DNA from: an uncultured Succinivibrionaceae bacterium | GTDB lineage: Bacteria > Pseudomonadota > Gammaproteobacteria > Enterobacterales > Succinivibrionaceae | Direction: 5' to 3' | Assembly (NCBI GenBank): GCA_944389865.1 | Contig: CALXNX010000003.1 | Coordinates: 1-64,000 of the forward strand | DNA: 64,000 bases | In this document: positions 26,298 through 34,878 of the stretch, one piece after another | How positions within the stretch are numbered: position 1 is the first letter of the stretch | Layout of the letters: every line of letters starts with the position of its first letter | Translations under genes and position numbers: made by a program | Notes under the pieces: generated by a model | The model's database searches: none | Seen by the model: the letters and a program-made list of their open reading frames with translations, nothing else | What the model was told of the DNA's origin: nothing

Positions 26298-27047
26298 ATG
26301 CATAAGTTAAGTTTAGGCCTCGCCCTTTTAGGTTTGAGCGCCGTTTTTGCAGTCCAGGCCGCCCCGGAAGATCCGGCCGCCGCTCCCAGCGCCCCGGCAG
26401 CTGCCGCAGCTCCAGCTTTAGAAGATCAGACTGCTCCTGCAGAGCCGGATGCACCTAGTGAGCCGGTGCGTGATCAAAACGGCTTTTATATCGGCGGCCC
26501 GGTCTATGTTTCTGATCAGAACATGGTGTGGGTGCGCTCAGGGCCTGGTACTAATTACCGCATTATCGGCAGCCGCGCCATCGGTACTGAACTGACCTTA
26601 AGAGCCTACAGCCGCGACGGCAGCTTTGCTCAGGTCGAGGATGCTGAGGGCAATACCTTCTGGATGGGGACTAAGACCCTGCAGGCGGACAGCTGCGGCA
26701 AGGTGCGGGAGCAGGAACTGCTTGCGCGCATCGGCTCCCTTGAAGATCAGCTGAAAAATTACGACAGCGCCTTAAAACGGCAGGCTGATGCAGCGACGCA
26801 GCGCAGCGAGCGCTTAGAGCGCGAAAACGCCGGGATGCAGCAGGCTATAGCCCAAAAAGATAAGACCATTGAAGAGCTCGACGAGCTGCGCCGCGATTAT
26901 GAAGACCGTCTGCAGACTAAGGAGCTCGATATGCAGATGCGCTGGTGGCTGCAGGGCGCGATCATCGCCTTCTGCGGCGCTGTTGCCGGCATTATTTTTG
27001 TGTATCTGCCCCGTCCGACCCGCAAGTCAAGACGCGAGCGCTTCTAA
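26298..27047 (+). CDS. ygiM: SH3-domain membrane-anchored protein YgiM (TIGR04211 family)
   Basis: 249 residues: cleavable-looking signal peptide (1-21, ending AVQA), Ala/Pro-rich spacer, bacterial SH3 domain (about 68-130; VWVRSGPGTNYRIIG, GTELTLRAYSRDGSFAQVED), a coiled-coil stretch (about 145-205; SLEDQLKNYDSALKRQ) and one C-terminal membrane helix (about 213-235) ending in a basic tail. The arrangement is that of E. coli YgiM, whose exact role is unsettled (envelope; suspected cell wall or phosphate-linked function). It is divergent from ygiF as in enterics. Confidence 0.87.
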   Translation: MHKLSLGLALLGLSAVFAVQAAPEDPAAAPSAPAAAAAPALEDQTAPAEPDAPSEPVRDQNGFYIGGPVYVSDQNMVWVRSGPGTNYRIIGSRAIGTELTLRAYSRDGSFAQVEDAEGNTFWMGTKTLQADSCGKVREQELLARIGSLEDQLKNYDSALKRQADAATQRSERLERENAGMQQAIAQKDKTIEELDELRRDYEDRLQTKELDMQMRWWLQGAIIAFCGAVAGIIFVYLPRPTRKSRRERF

Positions 27048-27051
27048 GCGC

Positions 27052-27456
27052 TCATTTGCCTCTAAGATCAGTTTGAGGAACAAAGCGCAGTTCTCTGCTG
27101 CCGTCAGGCAGCACGCGGTACTGCGCTTTGACCGCTTCTATCCGCCCCATCTTTGCGCGTTCCCCTTTGTCTTGATCTTCCCTGCTGAAGTCAAATGAAG
27201 CTGCAATGGGAGAGGATAAAGGGCGCTGCAGATTAAGATTAGACCACGGCCGCCGCTCTCTTAAAGCCGCGCCTAAAGTATCAGCCTGCGACCGCAGCTG
27301 CGCGTCGATAAAGCTCTGCAGATAAGCCGCGCTCTGCGCCCGGGCCTGAACTAAGTCGCGCTGATATTTAAACTCAAGGGCAGTTAAAAGCGCCATGCTC
27401 AGCGCTAAGTTCAGCGCAGTGATAAGCACAAACACACGCCATGAAAAGAGCTTCAT
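27052..27456 (-). CDS. Small single-span membrane protein coupled to gspA
   Basis: 134 residues with one N-terminal membrane helix (about 7-27) and a periplasmic part of about 100 residues with helical AAYLQSFIDAQLRSQADTLGAAL and a C-terminal RVLPDGSRELRFVP. I do not recognise the family. Its ATG overlaps the gspA stop (TAATG), so it is translated with gspA. By position it could play the part of GspB/ExeB, the usual partner of GspA, but the T2SSB domain pattern is not evident. Confidence 0.55.
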   Translation of the reverse strand: MKLFSWRVFVLITALNLALSMALLTALEFKYQRDLVQARAQSAAYLQSFIDAQLRSQADTLGAALRERRPWSNLNLQRPLSSPIAASFDFSREDQDKGERAKMGRIEAVKAQYRVLPDGSRELRFVPQTDLRGK

Positions 27457-29219
27457 TACTGCTCCTTTCCCTGCAGCTTTGCCTGAGGCTGAAGCTTGGA
27501 CTTAGGATGCAGTAAATAAGGCCGGGTGTCGCTCACTGCCGCTTCAAGCTTAAGATAGAAATCAGCGTCAAAACGCTGCGCCTGCACCCTTGCGGCGTAA
27601 TTAAACAGGGCTGCGGATAAATCCGTCACTAAGGAAAAATCGCACAGTCCCCACTGCTCGCGCTTACAGATGGGCTCCAGGCGCTCGCGCAGATACCGCC
27701 GCCCCTCCGGAGTTAAGGCGCGCAGCTGCTCAAGAAGCGCCCCGCTCCCTGCACTGAAGGCGGCATCCTGCAGGATGGAGAGATCGCCAGAGGGCGGCGT
27801 GCGGTAGAGCACCAGGCTGCGGTAAGCCGCCTCTCGCTCCAAATAATCCCGGCTTACGGTAAAGATTTCACGGCCGATGATGAGCTCCCCCTGCTGTTCA
27901 TTTAAATGCAGCAGTACCGCAAAAAACGGTGTCAGCTCGTCATCGTAAAGTTCAATTAAGGCCGGGTAATTGAGCTTTTCAAGATCCCTGAGCGAGCGTA
28001 CGCCCAAAGCGCAGGACAGTCCGGCTGCCGGCAGCGTCTGACAGTTAAGCGGACTTTCCCCCGGAGCGGCGGCCATACCCTCAAGGCCGATTAAAGTGCT
28101 CAAGGCGTCATCTGCAAACAGCGCAGCTGAAACTGCGCGGCGCAGATGTCCCTGCAGGGCGGTTTCCTGCGATGTGCCGCTTAATAAATACGGCAGAGCC
28201 CGGTTTGCTGCAGAGAATACCGCCGGATCGTCCTTTAAGGCATGCTCAAAGCTCTGCACCGCGATAAAGGGGCGCAGCAGCAGCAGTAAGCCTGCAAAGC
28301 AGGCGGCGGAGGCGGCTATGGCCGCGGCAGCTGAAATCATAATCCGCGGCGCAAACATGGACTTTAAGGCCCGGCCTAAGCGCTTTAGGGAACGGCGCCT
28401 GAAATGCGCTCCCGCCTGCGCGGCAGCAAAGCCCTTCTGAGCGACAGCTGCGGTGATCATATTTTTTTCTTTGGCCGCAGCCTGCTGCATGGCCGCATCA
28501 GCCGCAGCATTGATAAGCCGCGGCAGGCCACGGCACAGCTTGGTAAGCCGCGCTGCGGCTTTGTCGGTAAATAAGGGCTCGTGGCGTCCTGCCTGCTGCA
28601 GCCGGAAGGATAAATAGGCGGCCGTTTCCTCACGGGTAAAGGGCTTCAAGGCGGCAAAGAGACGAATGCGCCCGCGCAGCATCTGCTGACTGGGGTGTTC
28701 CAAGGCCGCGAGCAGATCTTCCTGACCTACCAGCAGAAAATTGATCATGCGCCCGTACCGGCCCTCCAGGTTTGAGATTAAACGCAGCTGCTCCAGGACT
28801 TCAAAACTCAGTCCCTGGGCTTCATCGATGATGACGGTGGTGAGCTGCTGCAGGCGCGTCTGCTCCTCAAGCAGGGCGCGCAGCTTGAAAGTAAGTTCCG
28901 CAGGAGACTCTAAGGACGTCGCCATTACGCCCGAAGCGCGCAGAATGGTAGCAAGAAGCATGGGGGCTGACAGGCGCGGATCGTCGATGGCAATTAAACG
29001 CATGCGCCCGGGCAGCGAGCGCATCAGCATGCGCACTAAGGCGGTTTTACCCGCCCCCGAGGGACCTGAGAGCACGCAGATGGAGCCGGGTGTGGACAGA
29101 GTTTCCCGCAGATGTTCCAAGGCCTGATGCTGCGCCCGCCCGACATAATAAAAGCGCTCGCTTAAAGAAGGCTCGAACGGAGCTTCCGCCAAGCCGTAAA
29201 ATTTGAGGTATGCCGCCAT
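27456..29219 (-). CDS. gspA: GspA/ExeA-type secretion ATPase
   Basis: Inner-membrane AAA ATPase that, with GspB, remodels or binds peptidoglycan so the type II secretin can assemble (known from Aeromonas ExeAB). The 587 residues begin FYGLAEAPFEPSLSERFYY, family-typical, with Walker A GPSGAGKT (52-59), Walker B VIIDEAQGL (129-137), and a helical lid ending in GLPRLINAAADAAM. A membrane helix at about 295-316 leads to a periplasmic region resembling the ExeA peptidase-like domain (GLSCALGVRSLRDLEKLNYPALIEL, FAVLLHLNEQQGELIIG). The C-terminal peptidoglycan-binding repeat is weak. No other gsp gene is in the window. Confidence 0.82.
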   Translation of the reverse strand: MAAYLKFYGLAEAPFEPSLSERFYYVGRAQHQALEHLRETLSTPGSICVLSGPSGAGKTALVRMLMRSLPGRMRLIAIDDPRLSAPMLLATILRASGVMATSLESPAELTFKLRALLEEQTRLQQLTTVIIDEAQGLSFEVLEQLRLISNLEGRYGRMINFLLVGQEDLLAALEHPSQQMLRGRIRLFAALKPFTREETAAYLSFRLQQAGRHEPLFTDKAAARLTKLCRGLPRLINAAADAAMQQAAAKEKNMITAAVAQKGFAAAQAGAHFRRRSLKRLGRALKSMFAPRIMISAAAAIAASAACFAGLLLLLRPFIAVQSFEHALKDDPAVFSAANRALPYLLSGTSQETALQGHLRRAVSAALFADDALSTLIGLEGMAAAPGESPLNCQTLPAAGLSCALGVRSLRDLEKLNYPALIELYDDELTPFFAVLLHLNEQQGELIIGREIFTVSRDYLEREAAYRSLVLYRTPPSGDLSILQDAAFSAGSGALLEQLRALTPEGRRYLRERLEPICKREQWGLCDFSLVTDLSAALFNYAARVQAQRFDADFYLKLEAAVSDTRPYLLHPKSKLQPQAKLQGKEQ

Positions 29220-29304
29220 AGTGCTCCTGCAGCTTCAGGCTTTTGTTTTGCCTTGTTATTTAATGTAACTCTATTCAGCTGTGCAGAGCAAGAGAGCGCA
29301 GTCT

Positions 29305-30198
29305 TCAGGCGGCAGACTGCTGGCCCTTGCGGTACTTGAGCGGCGTCATGCCGTATTTCTGCTTGAAGAGGCGGAAAAAGTACGTGGGACTGGCAAAGCC
29401 GCAGTCGAGGAGAATGTTAGTGATATCCTGATCGCCCGCTTTCAATGCCGTGGCCGCCTGGCGCAGGCGCAGATCATTTAAATACGCCGTAAAGCTCATT
29501 CCTACCGCCTGTTTAAAGAATTTGCAGAAATGCGGCACGCTGTAGCTGAGTTGAGCTGCCGCTGCGCTCACCGTTAAGTCCTCGGCATAATGCTCATCGA
29601 TATAGGTCAAAAGCGCCTTGAGCTTTAACTGTCCTTCCTCCTGATGCTGCGGACGCTTGAGCTGTCTGCGGCTGAGACTGCCGCTTTCATAGCAGACAGC
29701 CAGAAACTCCAGCACGCGGGCTTTGACCTTAAGCCGCGCGGCCGGATGCTGATCGAAGATCAAAGTTAAGGCCTGCGACAGCAAAGCGTCCAGTTCATTG
29801 AACACCGCATCTTCAGGCTTAATTACCTGCAGCTCCTGCATTGCGCCCGCCGCCAGGGCCGTCACGATCTCATTTTCCACCTCGTCAAAGGAGGATAAGG
29901 ATATGGCCTCGGCGTTAAAGAGCAGCGCCTCTTCCACACAGTCCGTCGGCAGTACAAGTCCGTGCAGCAGATTGGCCGGCAGAATGAGCAGCGCCGGAGC
30001 GCTGATGATCTGCTCCTGCAGATTGATCTGCAGCTGCATACTGCCTTTAACTAAGCGGATAAGTTCAATTTCGGGGTGCCAATGCATGCGCACCCGCTCC
30101 GGCTGCTCCCCGCCGTGCCAAAGATAGCCTGCCATGGGAAAGAGGCGTGAGCCGTGGCTGACCTTTTCCTTAAGTTCTTTATCCGGGCGCTGCGTCAT
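29305..30198 (-). CDS. AraC-family transcriptional regulator
   Basis: 297 residues: an N-terminal cupin-like sensor (about 25-150; HWHPEIELIRLVKGSMQL) and a C-terminal double helix-turn-helix (about 190-290; YIDEHYAEDLTVSAAAAQLSYSVPHFCKFFKQAVGMSFTAYL, then DITNILLDCGFASPTYFFRLFKQKYGMTPLKYR). The very strong AAGGAGGGG precedes ATG 30198. It lies 77 bp downstream of the sugar carrier and malQ on the same strand, beyond a hairpin, so control of malto-oligosaccharide use is a reasonable guess but not shown. Confidence 0.9.
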   Translation of the reverse strand: MTQRPDKELKEKVSHGSRLFPMAGYLWHGGEQPERVRMHWHPEIELIRLVKGSMQLQINLQEQIISAPALLILPANLLHGLVLPTDCVEEALLFNAEAISLSSFDEVENEIVTALAAGAMQELQVIKPEDAVFNELDALLSQALTLIFDQHPAARLKVKARVLEFLAVCYESGSLSRRQLKRPQHQEEGQLKLKALLTYIDEHYAEDLTVSAAAAQLSYSVPHFCKFFKQAVGMSFTAYLNDLRLRQAATALKAGDQDITNILLDCGFASPTYFFRLFKQKYGMTPLKYRKGQQSAA

Positions 30199-30220
30199 TA
30201 ACCCCTCCTTGAAATTAACT

Positions 30221-30247
30221 GCTCCCCGTCAGCTGAAAACGGGGAGC
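30221..30247 (-). terminator. Hairpin between the sugar carrier and the AraC gene
   Basis: GCTCCCCGT (30221-30229) pairs with ACGGGGAGC (30239-30247), a 9-bp stem with a 9-nt loop. On the minus strand it follows the carrier gene; the T-poor sequence after it also contains the AraC ribosome-binding site, so partial read-through or attenuation is possible. Confidence 0.5.
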
Positions 30248-30275
30248 ACTGTGATTATAACTTTAAGCCTTGGAT

Positions 30276-31640
30276 TTAAGCTGCAGCAGTTTTGCTCTGA
30301 CTGCCCTTGATGAAGAGCACGCACACCGCGCCGATTAAGAGGTAGACGCCGGCCAGCACCAGCATGTTGACCTCAGATGGCGGCTCTCCTTCAGTGCTCA
30401 AAAGGTGCAGGACCAGGCCGCCGGTGCCGGCGGCTACGATCTGCGGCAGGCAGATGGTGCAGTTAAAGAGGCCTAAATAAGTGCCCATATTGCCGCCGCG
30501 CAGCGCATTGGTCAGCAGCGTGAACGGAATGGCCAGCATGCCTGCCCAGGCGCAGCCGATGAAGAAGTAGGATCCAAACAGCAGGAAGGGATCGTGCATC
30601 AGCTTGATGGAGATGAAGCCCAGGCCCCCTAAGATTAAGCTTGCGATGTAGGCGTGCTTAATCTGACCGAACAGCGGAATGCACATCGACCACAGCACGG
30701 AACCTACCGCCTGCACGGCAAATAAGATGCCGACCCAGTTGCCCGCTTCCTGATAAGCGGCAGAAGCGGTATCCAGCATCACTGCGCCGTCGTCCACAGC
30801 CTTCACCGGGGCGTCAAAAGCCTGCAGGGCGACGCTGCCGGTGCTGTAGGTCCACATGTACATGAAGGCCATCCAGCAGAAGAACTGCACCAAACCTACG
30901 CGCCAGAAAGCGCTGGGTGCGTTCTTGAGCAGGCTCACTAAGCTCACCTTGACCGGCGCATCGGCCTTAATGTCGTGATACTCGTTGTAGAGCGCCGGTG
31001 GATACTCCTTGACCTTGACGGTGGTGTAGATCACGCACAGCACTAAGATTAAAGCACCGATATAGAAGGAGTAGATCACCGAATCCGGAACTGCGCCTTC
31101 CGGGGCGATGTTGCTGATGCCGACGGCCGCAAAGAGGAACGGGAACACGTAGCCCACTAAGCTGCCGGCATTGCACAGGAAGCTCTGAATGGAATAGGCC
31201 AGGCCCTTCTGCTTCTGATTGACCATATCGCCGACCATCATCTTAAACGGCTGCATCGCCATGTTGATGGTGGTGTCTAAAAACATCAGGGCGGTTAAGG
31301 CGAAGATCATGGCCGCAGCCGCGTGCAGACCGAAGCTGCCGGCATTGGGCAGCAGGATCATCACCACGATGGCGCCGGCCGCGCCGACAAAGAGATAGGG
31401 CATGCGGCGGCCGAAACGCGTCCAGGTACGGTCAGAGAGCAGACCGACAATGGGCTGAACCACCATGCCCATGATGGGCGGCAGCAGCCAGAAAAAGCTC
31501 AGGCTGTGCGGATCGGCGCCTAAGGTTGAGAAAATCCGGCTGATATTGGCCGACTGCAGGGCGTATGCAATCTGAATGCCGAAAAAGCCGAAGCTGATAT
31601 TCCACAGTTTAAAGAACGATAAATCGGGCATCGGTTTCAT
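30276..31640 (-). CDS. MFS/GPH-type sugar transporter (maltose-type)
   Basis: 454-residue inner-membrane carrier with about 12 hydrophobic segments. The N-terminal half has GFFGIQIAYALQSANISRIF, LLPPIMGMVVQPIVGLLSD and the motif DRTWTRFGRRMPY typical of GPH/SLC45-like sugar:cation symporters. NMAMQPFKMMVGDMV and GCAWAGMLAIPFTLLTNAL fit the same group, which includes bacterial maltose carriers. It starts 1 bp after malQ ends, so uptake of maltose or malto-oligosaccharides for MalQ is the natural inference. Substrate is not proven by sequence. Confidence 0.82.
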   Translation of the reverse strand: MKPMPDLSFFKLWNISFGFFGIQIAYALQSANISRIFSTLGADPHSLSFFWLLPPIMGMVVQPIVGLLSDRTWTRFGRRMPYLFVGAAGAIVVMILLPNAGSFGLHAAAAMIFALTALMFLDTTINMAMQPFKMMVGDMVNQKQKGLAYSIQSFLCNAGSLVGYVFPFLFAAVGISNIAPEGAVPDSVIYSFYIGALILVLCVIYTTVKVKEYPPALYNEYHDIKADAPVKVSLVSLLKNAPSAFWRVGLVQFFCWMAFMYMWTYSTGSVALQAFDAPVKAVDDGAVMLDTASAAYQEAGNWVGILFAVQAVGSVLWSMCIPLFGQIKHAYIASLILGGLGFISIKLMHDPFLLFGSYFFIGCAWAGMLAIPFTLLTNALRGGNMGTYLGLFNCTICLPQIVAAGTGGLVLHLLSTEGEPPSEVNMLVLAGVYLLIGAVCVLFIKGSQSKTAAA

Positions 31641-31641
31641 T

Positions 31642-34362
31642 TTAATCTCTCCCGCTCTCGGTAATTAATTCCTTGATGTGCTTGTTTAAGCTCTGGGCCT
31701 GACGCAGTTTTTCGATGGTAAGCGGCATGCGCCAGCGCCAGTAATACGGGGTAATGGCCGGCACGTTGATGCGATCATCAAGCGTGTCCGGGCAGGCGGT
31801 CTCAGCGTTCAGCCCCAGCCAATCCTGCAGCGGCAGTACGCACAGTACGGCGCGGCTGCTTAAGTGACGGCGAACTATCTCGGCAGTAAGCTCGGGCGTA
31901 ATGGCGGCCGGGGCCTTACCGGACTGTCCTAAAACCTCGCGGTAATAGCGGGAGGTAAGCTCCGGATCTTCCTGCCACCAGCCGCGCAGCGTGGTCATAT
32001 CATGGGTGCCGGTGGTGCATACCGCGCGCTCGGGATTGTCGGAGGGCAGATTGAAGCTCCGGCCTAAAGCCTTAGGCATGCGCTCAATCTCAAGGCTTAG
32101 GATCTTCAGCTCCGCCATCACCCAGGGCACGCAGTCAGGCACCATGCCTAAATCCTCGCCGCAGGTGAGCATCGAGGTCGCATGAATTAAAGCCGGGAGC
32201 CTGGCCATGGCCTGCTCGTACCAGAACTGATTGTGCCGCTCGTAGAAGTAATGATCGTGCAGCGCCTTGAAGGCCTGCTGCTCGGCGCGCGGCAGTTTGC
32301 TGAAGCTGTAGTCGGCCGCGGCATTGATGCGCGGATGATAGAGCTGATGATCCTTGAAATCCTGCACCAACAGCACGTTGTCGATAAGGCCCAGCAGCGC
32401 CGTGCATAAAGCCTTGGATCCGGCGTCATCCCTGCCGGCAAAGGCCTTTAAGACCTGTCTTTGGGTCTGATACTGCGGCCTGAGCGCCCAGCGTCCGCCG
32501 CCGCGGGATTCTAAATACTGATCCTTGACGAGGCTGGCCTGATCGCCAAAGCGCCAGGCAATCAGCGCATCGTCAATATACGGCTCTGTATAGCGCTCTA
32601 AAGGCTGCTGCAGGCCGCGGGCGGCTAAATCCTGAGCGGAAAAGCCCAAAGCCGGCGCGAACTGTCCCAGAATGCCGTGGACCTGACAAAGCGGGATCTG
32701 CCAGATGCGGAAGAAGCCTAAGATGTGATCGATGCGGTAGGCCGAAAAGAAGCGCGCCATAAAGGTAAAGCGCTTTTTCCACCAGGCATAGTCGTCGCGG
32801 GCCATGGCGTCCCAATTGTAGGTGGGCAGCCCCCAGTTCTGACCTAATGCTGCAAAGGGATCGGGCGGCGCGCCGGCCTGACCGTCTAAGTTAAAGAGCT
32901 CCGGCTCCTGCCAGGCCTCCACGCTGGTGCGGCTGATGCCGATAGGAATATCGCCCTTAAGGCTTACGCCTAAGGCGCGGGCTGTGGCGCTGACCTGCTC
33001 CAGCTGAGTTATGGCCTGGTACTGCAGCCAGCAGTAAAAAAGAATGCGCCGGCAGCTGGCGCTGCCTGCAGTCAGCAGCTTGTCCACATCCGCCTGCGCG
33101 AAGGTGCGCTCCTGCCAGGTGCTGAAATCGGCGGTGCCGTAGCTGTCGCGCAGATAGCTGAAGATCGCATAAGGCAGGAGCCAGCTGCGTTCGGCCTTAA
33201 GGAAAGCCTTGAAGTCAGCGTCAGAAAACAGGTTCTCCTGTTCCCCGGCAAAAACTTCGGCCAAATACTCGAGCTTGAACTTGAATACGGCATCGTAATC
33301 AAGCTGCGCCAAAGCGTTGAGGCGGGTCTGCTCTCTGGCTAAGGCGGCGGCTTTTTTGCCCGCCTTAACTTTGGGCACCTGTCTTAAATCGATATACAGC
33401 GGATGCAGCGCATAAATGGAAATGGCGCTGTAAGGATAGGAATCTACCCAGGTGCCGGTCTGCGTGGTGTCGTTAATGGGCAGGATCTGCACTACCTTCT
33501 GGCCGCAGTCAGCGGCCCACTGCACATACTGCAGCAGATCGCCGAAATCGCCGATGCCGGCGCTGCCCTCAGATCTCAGACTGAAGACCGGAACCGCGCT
33601 GCCGGCAAGGCGCACGGCTTCATCCTTATAGACAATGCTCTCAGGCAGCAGCATGGTGCAGCCGTCCTGTGCGGACAATTCAGCGCGCTGATTGCAGCCG
33701 GGCTGCCAATAGACGGCGCCGGTGCTCTCATCCTTGATGAAGAACTTATACTCAAATACCGCCGGCAGTTCCGCCCGCGGCAGGGACAGTGCAAAATAGT
33801 GCGGGCCCTGAGGGGGAACAGCTGCCGCCTGCTGCAGATCCCAGCTGCCTAAAGCGGCAGCGCTGCCCGCTGCATACAATTTGCAGCCCTCAGGCAGCGC
33901 GGCGTAAGCGCGCAGCACCACCTGCGCGCCGGCCGGGCGCGGCGCGGCCGCGCTCAAAAGCTCAGCCGGCGAGGCGGCAGCGGCGGCTGCGCTGTCCGTC
34001 TCAGCCTGCTCCTGCGGGGCAAAAACCTTGGTGAAAAGATAAGAACGCTCCGGCTCAGCGCTCCAGTGATCGACCGCGCAGAGCTCCTGCAGCCCCGCCT
34101 GCAGCTTCAGCCGGTGGGCAAAACGGACATTCTCCTGCCGGATGATGCGGCCGTCGCCTGCAAGGAGCTCGTAGATATAGGTGAGCTCTGCGCCGTCCGC
34201 GGTCAGCTGTACGTCCGCAGCCGGATCTAAGCGCCAATTCCCCTCCCAGCTGCTGGGCGCGGTGCACTGCAGCGGGAGCGTCAGCCCCAGGGGCGACAAT
34301 ACTCTCAGCTGCAGGCGCTGACCGAACTGGGCGCGGTAATTCAGGTTAAAATATAACTGCAT
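31642..34362 (-). CDS. malQ: 4-alpha-glucanotransferase with N-terminal starch-binding (CBM20-like) domains
   Basis: Amylomaltase-type GH77 enzyme that transfers glucan segments between malto-oligosaccharides. The 906 residues start with an immunoglobulin-like CBM20-type domain (about 1-105), then a clearer CBM20 (about 140-225; LYAAGSAAALGSWD, FEYKFFIKDESTG). The GH77 barrel follows, with LKGDIPIGISRTSVEAW, GAPPDPFAALGQNWGLPTYNW, the nucleophile region YRIDHILGFFRIW, GEDLGMVPDC and TTGTHDMTTLRGWW. This is the DPE2/Bacteroides-like architecture, not the short E. coli MalQ. ATG 34362 is chosen because TGAGGA is 9 nt upstream; TTG 34377 and ATG 34371 are poorer. Confidence 0.93.
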   Translation of the reverse strand: MQLYFNLNYRAQFGQRLQLRVLSPLGLTLPLQCTAPSSWEGNWRLDPAADVQLTADGAELTYIYELLAGDGRIIRQENVRFAHRLKLQAGLQELCAVDHWSAEPERSYLFTKVFAPQEQAETDSAAAAAASPAELLSAAAPRPAGAQVVLRAYAALPEGCKLYAAGSAAALGSWDLQQAAAVPPQGPHYFALSLPRAELPAVFEYKFFIKDESTGAVYWQPGCNQRAELSAQDGCTMLLPESIVYKDEAVRLAGSAVPVFSLRSEGSAGIGDFGDLLQYVQWAADCGQKVVQILPINDTTQTGTWVDSYPYSAISIYALHPLYIDLRQVPKVKAGKKAAALAREQTRLNALAQLDYDAVFKFKLEYLAEVFAGEQENLFSDADFKAFLKAERSWLLPYAIFSYLRDSYGTADFSTWQERTFAQADVDKLLTAGSASCRRILFYCWLQYQAITQLEQVSATARALGVSLKGDIPIGISRTSVEAWQEPELFNLDGQAGAPPDPFAALGQNWGLPTYNWDAMARDDYAWWKKRFTFMARFFSAYRIDHILGFFRIWQIPLCQVHGILGQFAPALGFSAQDLAARGLQQPLERYTEPYIDDALIAWRFGDQASLVKDQYLESRGGGRWALRPQYQTQRQVLKAFAGRDDAGSKALCTALLGLIDNVLLVQDFKDHQLYHPRINAAADYSFSKLPRAEQQAFKALHDHYFYERHNQFWYEQAMARLPALIHATSMLTCGEDLGMVPDCVPWVMAELKILSLEIERMPKALGRSFNLPSDNPERAVCTTGTHDMTTLRGWWQEDPELTSRYYREVLGQSGKAPAAITPELTAEIVRRHLSSRAVLCVLPLQDWLGLNAETACPDTLDDRINVPAITPYYWRWRMPLTIEKLRQAQSLNKHIKELITESGRD

Positions 34363-34878
34363 TATTTTCATCCTCAAGGCCAGTGCATCATCCTGCCTGC
34401 GCAGGATCCATCCGCTGGTCTTTTTTGTAAATTTCTGATGAAGATTTTATGCAGGCGCCCAGCCTAAAAAATCCGCTTTATTGCCATAAAAGTGCACTAT
34501 ATTAAGAACTTTTGGCATTCAAAACTTAAGCTATACTGCTTAACATATTAAAATTATGAAGAAAGTTTGATTAAACTTCTTTGTACATAAGATTAATATC
34601 AAGATCCTGCCAATGCTTAAATTTGTGAACTTACTCACGCTTTTTCTGCACTTTTCTTCGGTCCGCCGCACCCGCTGCAGGGGCTGAGAACTGTATATTT
34701 TTCCCACGTCGTATATGCACTCTATTAAGCATAAATCTGCACCCGCGGCATCACAGCGCCCTCTGAATTCTAAATTTCCCACTTTACCGCGCAATATTGT
34801 GCACACAAGAGCCTGCGCCTTTATCCGCCTTTTTCGCTACAATACCTTTCATTTTTAGCGACTTCATTCAGGACTGCC
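34363..34878. promoter_or_regulatory. Divergent region between malQ and cca
   Basis: 516 bp without a convincing gene. A hairpin ATCCTGC (34390-34396), loop CTGC, GCAGGAT (34401-34407) lies just upstream of malQ. The central part is AT-rich. A -10-like TACAAT (34838-34843) ahead of cca lacks a clear -35. I could not identify a MalT or AraC-type operator. An 88-codon minus-strand frame at 34540-34806 has no family character and was not called. Confidence 0.4.

Noticed and set aside
34540-34806. 88-codon minus-strand reading frame in the malQ-cca gap
   Set aside because: No ribosome-binding site, no family character, and an AT-rich, codon-atypical composition; judged chance.
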